Below, in pieces: positions 17,007-25,333 of a stretch of DNA of 64,000 nucleotides. Position numbers and translations under genes: made by a program. Location: contig NZ_CP031842.1 in NCBI RefSeq assembly GCF_003441615.1, positions 2,002,501-2,066,500 on the forward strand. The letters run 5' to 3'. Origin of the DNA: Dechloromonas sp. HYN0024 (GTDB taxonomy: Bacteria > Pseudomonadota > Gammaproteobacteria > Burkholderiales > Rhodocyclaceae). How positions within the stretch are numbered: the first letter of the stretch is position 1; every line of letters begins with the position of its first letter. Below the pieces are notes generated by a model. The model was not told where the DNA came from and made no database searches. It saw only the letters and a program-made list of their open reading frames with translations.

Positions 17007-18386
17007 ATGACCACCAGAAAAATCGTTGTAATGGCAGTCGCATCGGCACTGGCCGGCGGCACACAAATGGCCCAGGCGACCGATGTATTTCGCCTTGAGG
17101 GATACGGCGCAATCTCGCGCGCCATGGGCGGCACAGCTGTCGCCCACGACGTCGGCCCGGCTGGCATGATGACCAATCCGGCGACGCTGTCGCTGATGGC
17201 TGATGGCGACCAGGCGATGGTCGGGCTGGATCTGGTGACCACAGACATCACGGTCCGTAACAAGACGACCGGTGAAACGGTGTCGTCCGACACCCATTCG
17301 AATAACCGCGGCCCCTATGTCGCACCAGAGGCAGCATTTACCAAACGGGTCGGCGCCCTGTCCTTCGGCGTCGGTGCCTTCGCCCAGGGTGGTCTGGGAA
17401 CCGAATATGGCAATGGCAGCTTCCTGTCCAGTGCCAATGGCGGGCTTGCTTCCGGACTAGAGAATTCGAGTCGTCTGCTGGTGCTAAACATCCCCTTTGC
17501 CGCGAGCTATCAGGCGACCGATAAATTGACTATCGGCGGCAGCTTGGATGCCATGTGGCAGGGTCTCAACCTAGACTTGCTACTGGGGACCGATCAGGTT
17601 CTGGACCTGATTGGTAGCGGACGAGCTACGGGTGGACTAGTACCAGTGCTGGGCGGGATGCTGCCCGCATTGAAAGGTGCCCACTTCAGTCTGACCAAGG
17701 ACAAGTTCCTGGCCAGCGGCGTCGATGCCTGGGGCTATGGCGGTAAGCTCGGCATGCTCTACAAGGCGACACCGGAAACGACACTGGGTGCCTCCTATAC
17801 TTTCAAGAGCCAGATGAACGACATGGAAGGCGATGCCACACTGACTGCAGTCACCACGGGTGGCAATGTCGCCCTGAATGGCAAGATCAAAATCCAGGAT
17901 TTCCAGATGCCCGCCCACATTGATCTGGGTGTTAGCCAGCGACTGGGTTCGCAATGGTTGGTCACTGCCGACATATCACGGGTGTTCTGGAAAGACGTGA
18001 TGAAGGACATCAAGGTGAACTTTGTTCACGATGGTGGTCTAGGCGATATCAACATTCTTCTACCGCAGGACAACAAGGATCAAACCATCCTGTCGCTGGG
18101 CACGGCTTACCAACTGAACGACAGCCTGACGTTGCGCGGTGGTCTGCGCTTCGCCAGCCAGGCGCTACGCTCATCGACACTGTTCGCGGTGATCCCGGCC
18201 ACCCCGAGAAAGCACCTGTCGGCCGGTCTGACCTACACGCTCTCGAAACAGGCCAAGCTTGATTTCGCTTATTCCCACGCTTTCAAGGAAACCATGGATA
18301 ACACGAGTCTGCCCAACACCTCGCCACCGATCGAGGTCTCGCACTCGCAGAACAACGCCACGCTCAATTTCCGCTACAGCTTCTAA
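17007..18386 (+). CDS. TodX/FadL-family outer-membrane hydrocarbon channel
   Basis: 459 aa. A signal peptide ends near TQMAQA; the mature start DVFRLEGYGAISRAMGGTAVA, with the buried NPA-type motif NPATLSL, is the FadL/TodX hatch region, and the protein ends in a barrel strand (LNFRYSF). This family moves long-chain fatty acids or monoaromatic hydrocarbons across the outer membrane. Its position directly after the monooxygenase and before a terminator makes aromatic uptake the likely role. The ATG at 17007 has GAGGAG about 9 bases upstream; the ATG at 16998 overlaps that site. Confidence 0.9.
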   Translation: MTTRKIVVMAVASALAGGTQMAQATDVFRLEGYGAISRAMGGTAVAHDVGPAGMMTNPATLSLMADGDQAMVGLDLVTTDITVRNKTTGETVSSDTHSNNRGPYVAPEAAFTKRVGALSFGVGAFAQGGLGTEYGNGSFLSSANGGLASGLENSSRLLVLNIPFAASYQATDKLTIGGSLDAMWQGLNLDLLLGTDQVLDLIGSGRATGGLVPVLGGMLPALKGAHFSLTKDKFLASGVDAWGYGGKLGMLYKATPETTLGASYTFKSQMNDMEGDATLTAVTTGGNVALNGKIKIQDFQMPAHIDLGVSQRLGSQWLVTADISRVFWKDVMKDIKVNFVHDGGLGDINILLPQDNKDQTILSLGTAYQLNDSLTLRGGLRFASQALRSSTLFAVIPATPRKHLSAGLTYTLSKQAKLDFAYSHAFKETMDNTSLPNTSPPIEVSHSQNNATLNFRYSF

Positions 18387-18413
18387 CGGTTTACCCATCC
18401 TCCGATGGTTTTT

Positions 18414-18439
18414 GGGCGAGTAGTTACTCGCCCTTTTTT
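18414..18439 (+). terminator. Intrinsic terminator closing the tmo-todX operon
   Basis: Stem GGGCGAG(TA)/(TA)CTCGCCC with a short loop followed directly by six T. It separates the catabolic operon from the sensor-regulator pair. Confidence 0.92.
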
Positions 18440-18529
18440 GCTTTCTGGAATTTGCTCGTATAGTCGCAAGAAAAACGCGCGCGACTTGCTTGATGGCCAT
18501 GATCGCCGACGCGATTCAATGGAGAGACG

Positions 18530-21421
18530 ATGACCTCAGAATCCTGCCCGCCGGGCAAGGTAACGCAAGCCTCTGTCAAAGGGGTAACACTGGTTTCCGA
18601 CGATAACCCCGAAGTTCGTCGGCAAAAGCTTGCCCGCATCATTCTTGACGAGATGTACCAGTTTCTCGGTCTGCTCGATATCGATGGCATCGTTCTCGAG
18701 ATCAACCGGGCGGCACTGGAGGGTGCCGGCGTCTGCCTCGAAGAGGTCGTCGGCAAGCCTTTCTGGGAGGCTCGCTGGTGGGCTGTCTCGGAAGAATCGC
18801 GACATCGGGTTCGCGACATGGTCGAGCAGGCCAAGCGAGGTGAGTTCGTACGCTGCGACGTTGAGGTCTTTGGCGACCTGCACGGGGAAAAGACCATATT
18901 TGTCGACTTTTCGCTGACGCCCATTCGGGATGACGAAGGGCATGTCGCTTTCCTCCTTCCCGAGGGACGAAACATCTCGGAAAAAATCGCCATCGAGGCC
19001 GAATTGACGCGCAAGAATGGGGAGCTGCAGTTGGCCCTGGAGAAGCTGCGCGAAATTGACGGCTTCAAGACAAAATTCTTCGCCAATGTCAGCCACGAAC
19101 TGAGAACCCCGCTGGCCCTGATTCTCGGGCCGGTCGATCAACTCCTCAAGGAGACCGCGCAGGTCGATGAGCGCGAACGCTTCCGCTTGAAGACCATCAA
19201 GCGCAATGCCCAGTCGCTCCTGCATCAGGTCAATGATCTGCTCGACCTGGCACGCATTGATGCGCAACAAATGCCCCTGGCCTACGTTTGCGCCAACGTG
19301 ATGGCCCTCCTGCGCGATGTGGCGAGCAGCTTTGCGGCAGCCGCCGAAGAGCGGTCTATCGCCCTGCTCGTCGAAGGCGCCGGCGAACTGTATGCCGATG
19401 TCGATCGCGCCAAACTGGCCAGAGTGCTGGCCAACCTGCTATCGAATGCCTTCAAGTTCACACCGGCTGGTGGCCGCATCTGCTGCGCCATCACGCGCGT
19501 TGCCAACCGTCGTTTTTTGCTCAGCGTGCAGGACAACGGCCCGGGCGTGCCAGCGCAAATGAAGGAGCAGATCTTCTCCCGCTTTGCCCAGGGCCAGGAT
19601 GGACTATCCGGAAGTGGCAGCGGCCTCGGGCTCAATATCGTCAAGGAATTTGTCGAACTGCACCTCGGTACGGTGGTGGTCCTCGATGCGCCGGGTGGCG
19701 GAGCCATCTTCCAGATCGAAATGCCGATGCGCGCACCGAAAGGCGTGTTTGTCCGGGAAAGCACGGAAGAAACCGGCCTGGTCAGCTATCAGGCCATCGA
19801 CTTTATGGCCCCGCAGAGTCAACCGGCCAGGGACAACAAGCCGGGCTGTAGTCGGATTCTCGTGGTCGAAGATAACCCCGACCTGCGTCACTTCCTCTAT
19901 GACGTTCTGATTGACGATTACAACGTCACCCTGGCTGAAAATGGGGCCATCGCTTTGGCCATCGCTTTGGAAAACCCACCCGATCTGGTGATCACCGATC
20001 TGATGATGCCGTATTTCGACGGTGAGCAATTTGTGCGGGAACTCCGGGCCAGCGAACGCTTCCCGAACGTACCGGTGCTGGTGCTCTCGGCGCGGGCCGA
20101 TGATGCGCTGCGCGAAACACTGCTTGACGAGCTGGTCCAGGACTACCTGACCAAGCCGTTTTCGCCCCAGGAACTGCGGGCCCGGGTCCGTAATCTGGTC
20201 ATGGTCAAACGGACGGTTGATATTCTGCAAAAGGAACTCAACTCGCAGGCATCCGACGTTTGCGAATTGACCGCCGGACTGGTCGCCAGTCGCAAGTCGT
20301 TGCAGGATGGACTGGTTGCCCTGCAGATTTCGGAACGCCGCTGGCTCGGCCTCTACAAGAACACGGCAGTCGGCATCGCGCTGGCCGACCGCGAGGGACG
20401 GATACTTAATGCCAACCCGGCCCTGCAGCACATGCTCGGCTACAACGAGACGGACATTGTCGGAGTTTCATTTGTCGATATTTCTGAAGAATCCCAGCGG
20501 GCGATGACCAAGCGCAATGTGCATGGCCTGTTCGATGGCGTGATCGACAGCTACCACGTCCAGAAACGCTACGAGAAACGTAGCGGCGGCTTCCTCTGGG
20601 CCAATGTCAGTGCCTCGCTGATCCCTGCGGTAGACCCGGAAGGGCCTAGGCTGGCCGTCATCGTTGAAGACATCAGTTCACGCAAGCAGGCCGAAAGCTC
20701 GCTGGCCGTCACCCAGGCAGAACTGGCCAGGGTCGCCCGTTTCACAACCATGGGCGAACTGGTCGCCTCGATTGCCCACGAAGTCAACCAGCCGCTCTCG
20801 GCGATCGCCACCAACAGTCAGGCAGCCTTGCGCTGGCTGGCCCGGGAGACCCCTGATCTCGACGAAGTAGTCGCCGCGCTCAAGCGGGTTAACCGCGATG
20901 CCAGCCTGGCCGGTGACGTCATTACACGCATCCGGAATTTCCTCAGCATGGGTGGCATCCGGCGAGAGGTACTCGATGTCGGACGCCTGCTCGACGATTT
21001 GCTGCTGATGTTGCAATCCCTGCTACAGGAATCGGGCGTCCAGGTCGAGGTATCAATAGCGCCCAATCTGCCCATGTTGCAGGCCGATCTCGTCCAGTTG
21101 CAACAGGTCATGCTCAATCTCGTCGTCAATGCCGTCGAGGCCATGCGGGACAAGGCGGTCAACCAGCCTGTCCTGCACATTTCAGTCATTGCCAGCGGGA
21201 CTGAAGGGGTGCTGTTCAGTTTCATGGATACCGGGTCAGGCATTCCCCCCGATATGGCCGAGAAAATTTTCGACGCATTGTTCTCGACCAAACGCGACGG
21301 CCTGGGTATGGGGCTGGCGATCAGCCGCTCGATCATTGAAAACCACGGAGGACGATTGCGGCTGGAGGCGACTGCCGGCACCGGGGCAAATTTCGTCTTC
21401 AACATTCCGGTCACCCTATGA
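18530..21421 (+). CDS. tmoS: TodS/TmoS-like hybrid sensor kinase (PAS-HK-REC-PAS-HK)
   Basis: 963 aa soluble double kinase. Order: PAS1 (about 35-150), kinase 1 with H189 in SHELRTPLA, ATPase with a GxGLGLNIV box, receiver with D490 in ITDLMMPYFDG, PAS2 (about 600-720), kinase 2 with H750 in IAHEVNQPLS and DTGSGIPP/GMGLAISRS ATP boxes. This is the exact TodS plan, where PAS1 binds toluene in the cytoplasm and a His-Asp-His relay leads to TodT. No membrane segment is seen. TodS has an N-terminal leucine zipper that I do not see here. It overlaps the regulator gene by ATGA. Confidence 0.93.
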   Translation: MTSESCPPGKVTQASVKGVTLVSDDNPEVRRQKLARIILDEMYQFLGLLDIDGIVLEINRAALEGAGVCLEEVVGKPFWEARWWAVSEESRHRVRDMVEQAKRGEFVRCDVEVFGDLHGEKTIFVDFSLTPIRDDEGHVAFLLPEGRNISEKIAIEAELTRKNGELQLALEKLREIDGFKTKFFANVSHELRTPLALILGPVDQLLKETAQVDERERFRLKTIKRNAQSLLHQVNDLLDLARIDAQQMPLAYVCANVMALLRDVASSFAAAAEERSIALLVEGAGELYADVDRAKLARVLANLLSNAFKFTPAGGRICCAITRVANRRFLLSVQDNGPGVPAQMKEQIFSRFAQGQDGLSGSGSGLGLNIVKEFVELHLGTVVVLDAPGGGAIFQIEMPMRAPKGVFVRESTEETGLVSYQAIDFMAPQSQPARDNKPGCSRILVVEDNPDLRHFLYDVLIDDYNVTLAENGAIALAIALENPPDLVITDLMMPYFDGEQFVRELRASERFPNVPVLVLSARADDALRETLLDELVQDYLTKPFSPQELRARVRNLVMVKRTVDILQKELNSQASDVCELTAGLVASRKSLQDGLVALQISERRWLGLYKNTAVGIALADREGRILNANPALQHMLGYNETDIVGVSFVDISEESQRAMTKRNVHGLFDGVIDSYHVQKRYEKRSGGFLWANVSASLIPAVDPEGPRLAVIVEDISSRKQAESSLAVTQAELARVARFTTMGELVASIAHEVNQPLSAIATNSQAALRWLARETPDLDEVVAALKRVNRDASLAGDVITRIRNFLSMGGIRREVLDVGRLLDDLLLMLQSLLQESGVQVEVSIAPNLPMLQADLVQLQQVMLNLVVNAVEAMRDKAVNQPVLHISVIASGTEGVLFSFMDTGSGIPPDMAEKIFDALFSTKRDGLGMGLAISRSIIENHGGRLRLEATAGTGANFVFNIPVTL

Positions 21422-22050
21422 CAGCCAGCCTGAGCTCACAAATTCCCGTTGTCTATGTCGTTGATGACGATGCCTCCGTCCGTGAATCGCTGAGCAGCCT
21501 GATTCGCTCGGCCGGCATGGCGGTCGAGGTCTTTGCCTCGCCTTTCGATTTTCTGGCCAAGAAAAACCTGTCCGAGTTGTCGTGTGTGGTGCTCGATGTG
21601 CGCATGCCTGGCCTCGACGGTCTGGCACTACAGGAAAAAATCGTGGCGCTGGGCGGCGAAATACCGATCATCTTCATTACCGGCCATGGCGATGTGCCCC
21701 TGGCCGTTCGCGCCATGAAGGCGGGGGCGATTGATTTTCTCAACAAGCCCTTCAAAGACACCGATCTGCTCGAGGCCATCGCCGTGGCGCTGGTGCGGGT
21801 CAGCGCAACGGTCAATGAACGTTCCTCGCTGACCAGCCTGCGCCAGCGTTTCGAGACCCTGACCGCGCGCGAAAAGCAGATCATGTTTGCCGTTGCCGAG
21901 GGCAAACAGAACAAGGCCATCGCCTATGACCTGTGCGTTACCGAAAGCACGGTCAAAGTCCACAAGCACAACGTAATGTTGAAAATGAATATCCGCTCAG
22001 TCGCCGAGTTGACGCTGGCCATTCAGCGCTTGAAGCACATCAGCAAATAG
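21418..22050 (+). CDS. tmoT: TodT/TmoT-like response regulator (NarL/FixJ type)
   Basis: 210 aa. Receiver domain with the acidic pocket VVDDDAS and phosphoacceptor D60 (VVLDVRMPG), then a LuxR-type helix-turn-helix near the C-terminus (LTAREKQIMFAVAEGKQNKAIA, shown only in part as LTAREKQIMF). It is the cognate regulator of the upstream kinase through the ATGA overlap, and by family it activates the aromatic catabolic promoter, probably that in front of tmoA. TodT/StyR share this layout. Confidence 0.92.
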   Translation: MTASLSSQIPVVYVVDDDASVRESLSSLIRSAGMAVEVFASPFDFLAKKNLSELSCVVLDVRMPGLDGLALQEKIVALGGEIPIIFITGHGDVPLAVRAMKAGAIDFLNKPFKDTDLLEAIAVALVRVSATVNERSSLTSLRQRFETLTAREKQIMFAVAEGKQNKAIAYDLCVTESTVKVHKHNVMLKMNIRSVAELTLAIQRLKHISK

Positions 22051-22272
22051 GCCTGCACCAACGAACCTTGGCAACAGCCGTCCGAATCAACGCAACGTCG
22101 TACAAGCTGGTGATCAGCTTCGCAATTAACTGAACGGGAACGCTGGTCTTTGCATCCTTGCCGTTGTTGCGAAAAATCAGCTAAAAATCAGAACCATGCG
22201 ACGAAGGCCCATTATCGTGCTGGCGACAGTCTTTCGTGGGACAATCCCGACCCCGCTGAAGGAAAGATCACC

Positions 22273-23295
22273 ATGCATCCCCGCAACAAGAACGCCGATG
22301 GCTACGATTTTGCTGCGCTGGCAGCCACCTCGGCAGCACTGGCCAAGCATATCAAGACGACACAGGCCGGTACGCCGAGTATCGACTTTGCCAACCCGGC
22401 TGCGGTCAAGATGCTCAACCGGGCGATCCTCATGCACCACTACGGGGTCAAGGGCTGGGACATTCCGGCCGGGTACCTGTGCCCACCGATTCCCGGTCGC
22501 GCCGACTACCTGCACAGCGTCGCCGACCTGCTCGCCACCTGCAACAAGAAGAATATCCCGAGCGGGCCCGGCGTGCGTGTGCTCGACATTGGCACCGGTG
22601 CCAATCTCGTCTATCCGCTGATCGGCCATGCCGAGTACGGCTGGTCCTTTCTCGGCGTCGATATCGACGAGGCGGCGCTGCTCAATGCCCAGGCCATCAT
22701 CGCCAAGAACCCGGAACTTGCCGGCGAGATCGAACTGCGTCATCAGACGGTCTGGGACAACATCTACACCGGCCTGCTGCGCTCGGGCGAAGTCTTCGAT
22801 CTGTCGATCTGCAACCCGCCTTTCCACAATTCGCCGGATGATGTGCACGCCGTCAGCCAGCGCAAGTGGAACAACCTCAACAAGCCGGGCGCCAAGCGTG
22901 GCGCCGCCGAACCGCGCCTCAACTTTGGTGGCGGCGGCAGCGAGTTGTGGTGCAACGGCGGCGAGCGCGCTTTCGTCAAACTGATGATCGAGCAGAGCTG
23001 CAACATCCCGAAACGCGTCATGTGGTTCACCAGCCTGCTCTCGCAGGGCGACAACCTGCCGCACATCGAACTGGCCCTCAAAAAGGCCAAGGTGGTCGAA
23101 TCGCGCATCATCCCGATGGCGCAAGGCCAGAAGCAAAGCCGCCTGATTGCCTGGACCTTCTTTGGCAACGGCGAGCGCGAGAAATGGCGCAAGGAACACT
23201 GGTCATCGGCCCCGGCCTTTGGCACCACCGCGCCCGACGCACAACCGGCCTTTGCGCCGGCCGAAACCGTTCCCCCCGCAGCCGACCCTTTATAA
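22273..23295 (+). CDS. rlmF: 23S rRNA (adenine(1618)-N6)-methyltransferase
   Basis: 340 aa SAM-dependent methyltransferase. It opens MHPRNKN and carries VLDIGTGANLVYPLIG as the SAM motif I and CNPPFH as the N6-adenine catalytic motif, both diagnostic for RlmF/YbiN. Start at the ATG before HPRNKN; an in-frame extension upstream to 22150 shows no domain. The last 30 residues are alanine/proline rich. Unrelated in function to the catabolic genes before it; it is followed 27 bases later by psd. Confidence 0.93.
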   Translation: MHPRNKNADGYDFAALAATSAALAKHIKTTQAGTPSIDFANPAAVKMLNRAILMHHYGVKGWDIPAGYLCPPIPGRADYLHSVADLLATCNKKNIPSGPGVRVLDIGTGANLVYPLIGHAEYGWSFLGVDIDEAALLNAQAIIAKNPELAGEIELRHQTVWDNIYTGLLRSGEVFDLSICNPPFHNSPDDVHAVSQRKWNNLNKPGAKRGAAEPRLNFGGGGSELWCNGGERAFVKLMIEQSCNIPKRVMWFTSLLSQGDNLPHIELALKKAKVVESRIIPMAQGQKQSRLIAWTFFGNGEREKWRKEHWSSAPAFGTTAPDAQPAFAPAETVPPAADPL

Positions 23296-23322
23296 TTCCG
23301 CTTTCTGCCTGGAAACTCGCCC

Positions 23323-24171
23323 GTGTCCGACCGCCTTGCCGTCCTGCCCCAATACCTGATCCCGAAACAGGCCCTGACCGCCCTTGCCGGCAAGCTGGCA
23401 TCCAAGGAAGCCGGCAGCCTGACCACCAGCGTCATCCGCTGGTTTGTCGACCGCTACAACGTCAACATGGCTGAGGCAGCAAACCCGGACATCGCCAGCT
23501 ACAAGAGCTTCAACGAATTTTTCACCCGCCTGCTCAAGGAAGGTGCCCGGCCGCAGGCCGAGGCCGATTTCATCAGCCCGGTCGATGGCGCCATCAGCCA
23601 GTTTGGCCCGATAGAACGCGACCAGATATTCCAGGCCAAGGGCCACAGCTATTCGACCACCGCACTGGTCGGCGGCGACCGCGACCTGGCGGCGCAATTT
23701 GAAAACGGCAGCTTCGCCACCCTCTACCTCAGCCCGCGCGATTATCACCGCATCCACATGCCCTGTAGCGGCAAGCTGACACGCATGATCTACGTCCCGG
23801 GCGAACTGTTCTCGGTCAATCCGACCACGGCCCGTGGCGTACCCGGTCTCTTCGCCCGCAACGAGCGGGTCGTCTGCGTCTTTGATTCGGCCTTCGGCCC
23901 CTTCGTGCTGACCCTGGTCGGCGCCACCATCGTCGGCAGCATGGCCACCGTCTGGCACGGCCAGATCAACCCGCCGCGCCCCGGCGTCATTCGCGAATGG
24001 CGTTACGATGAGCAAAATATCGTGCTGAACAAGGGCGAGGAAATGGGCCGCTTCCTGCTCGGCTCAACGGTCGTCATGCTCTTCCCGAAAGACACCCTCG
24101 CCTTCAACCCGGTATGGTCGCCAACCGGCGCCATCCGCATGGGTGAAACGATGGGCAACAAGCCCGCCTGA
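23323..24171 (+). CDS. psd: Phosphatidylserine decarboxylase proenzyme
   Basis: 282 aa membrane-associated enzyme that makes phosphatidylethanolamine. The self-cleavage site LGST lies at residues 246-249, where Ser becomes the pyruvoyl group, leaving a long beta and a short alpha chain. The [10 protein letters not shown] and SPVDGAI motifs are typical of type I Psd. Starts at GTG; no ATG fits the N-terminal family block. Likely co-transcribed with rlmF upstream and the DUF188 gene 13 bases downstream. Confidence 0.95.
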   Translation: MSDRLAVLPQYLIPKQALTALAGKLASKEAGSLTTSVIRWFVDRYNVNMAEAANPDIASYKSFNEFFTRLLKEGARPQAEADFISPVDGAISQFGPIERDQIFQAKGHSYSTTALVGGDRDLAAQFENGSFATLYLSPRDYHRIHMPCSGKLTRMIYVPGELFSVNPTTARGVPGLFARNERVVCVFDSAFGPFVLTLVGATIVGSMATVWHGQINPPRPGVIREWRYDEQNIVLNKGEEMGRFLLGSTVVMLFPKDTLAFNPVWSPTGAIRMGETMGNKPA

Positions 24172-24184
24172 CCGGGACTATTGC

Positions 24185-24637
24185 ATGCAGATCTGGGTCG
24201 ATGCCGACGCCTGCCCGGGTGTCATCAAGGAAATCATCTTCCGCGCCGCCGAGCGCCGGCAGATTCACACCATTCTGGTCGCCAACCAGATGATGCGCAC
24301 CCCGCCCTCTAAATTCATCCGCGCCATCCAGGTGCCGAGTGGTTTTGATGTGGCCGATGCCCACATTGTCGACCAACTGAGCCCGGGCGACCTCGTCGTC
24401 ACTGCCGACATCCCGCTGGCCTCGCTGGTCATCGGCCGTGGCGCCCACGCCCTCAATCCGCGCGGCGAGATGTACACCACGGCGACCATCCAGGAACGCC
24501 TGAGCATGCGCAATTTCATGGAAGAACTGCGCGGCGCCGGCGTTGAAACTGGCGGCCCCAGCGCCTTCAGCCAAGCCGACCGACAGGCTTTCGCCAATCA
24601 GCTGGATCGCTTTCTGGCCAAGATTCCAACGGTCTGA
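24185..24637 (+). CDS. UPF0178 / YaiI-like PIN-fold protein (DUF188)
   Basis: 150 aa, starting [19 protein letters not shown], the signature of the YaiI/YqxD family, whose fold is related to PIN nucleases. Other conserved stretches are VTADIPLA and [10 protein letters not shown]. Biochemical function is not established for the family. It follows psd by 13 bases and is probably in the same unit. The ATG at 24185 fits the family start. Confidence 0.9.
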   Translation: MQIWVDADACPGVIKEIIFRAAERRQIHTILVANQMMRTPPSKFIRAIQVPSGFDVADAHIVDQLSPGDLVVTADIPLASLVIGRGAHALNPRGEMYTTATIQERLSMRNFMEELRGAGVETGGPSAFSQADRQAFANQLDRFLAKIPTV

Positions 24638-24697
24638 CGCTGCCTCGAGGTGACCCGACAATCGGGAAGAACACCTGCCCCAACACGCGGCCGACCG

Positions 24698-25114
24698 TTA
24701 ATTGAGCCTAAACCCCATCACGTTGCTCATCAGATGCAACTGGGGCTGGCTATCCAGCCAGTCTCGTGCGGCCGAAACCGTCGGACAAACCTCAGTCTGG
24801 TAGGACGTGATGCCGCTCGACTCCGGAACCCCCCTGACCAGCGTCGCCAGGGCATCATCTGTGGTGACAAAGACAATGCGGCAATTGGGGTTCGTGTTGT
24901 AAGCGCCATATTGGAGGACGGCAACCTCCGTCAGGATTTCTGCGCCCATTTCGTATTCCGTGACTGCCAAAAAATCATTAATGACGTAGCGCGTATCGTC
25001 AAAGCGAGCATCACCCTGAATGGTTTCGACCGACTGAACGAGTTCCCATGCGCGTACAACCCCCGAAAAACGGTTGATCACGCCCTCTGGCTCCCAGACT
25101 AATTCGTATGCCAT
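24698..25114 (-). CDS. Unnamed small protein, family member 1 (MAYxxxWE...RYVIND)
   Basis: 138 aa soluble protein without signal or membrane segment. It is clearly homologous to the product at 42695-43060: both start MAY with WE at 7-8, then FSG, then a central RYVINDFLAV (here) or RYVINDLLAV, then NP..RI..VTTD. I do not recognise a characterised function; the size and alternating strand/helix pattern could fit a STAS/SpoIIAA-like fold, which is only a guess. Located alone between the DUF188 gene and acnB, on the minus strand. Confidence 0.72.
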   Translation of the reverse strand: MAYELVWEPEGVINRFSGVVRAWELVQSVETIQGDARFDDTRYVINDFLAVTEYEMGAEILTEVAVLQYGAYNTNPNCRIVFVTTDDALATLVRGVPESSGITSYQTEVCPTVSAARDWLDSQPQLHLMSNVMGFRLN

Positions 25115-25254
25115 TCGTCACCTTGGTAAATGGGTGAATCGACAGTTATGCGGTTCTGCTATTTATTCAGGATAGTACAAATCCCACCCTTTCCCTAACA
25201 AATATAGCCATCCCGCGCGCCCGGATAACCCCAAGCTGAATCCGTGCGCCATGC

Positions 25255-25288
25255 AAAAAGCCCCTGCCGGCTTCCCGACAGGGGCTTT
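25255..25288 (-). terminator. Intrinsic terminator after acnB
   Basis: Read on the minus strand: AGCCCCTGTCGGG, short loop, GCCGGCAGGGGCT, then TTTTT. It begins 46 bases after the acnB stop. Confidence 0.9.
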
Positions 25289-25333
25289 CTCAGATTGCTA
25301 CCGTCGACCGGAAAAACCGGCCGATGTCGCAAA

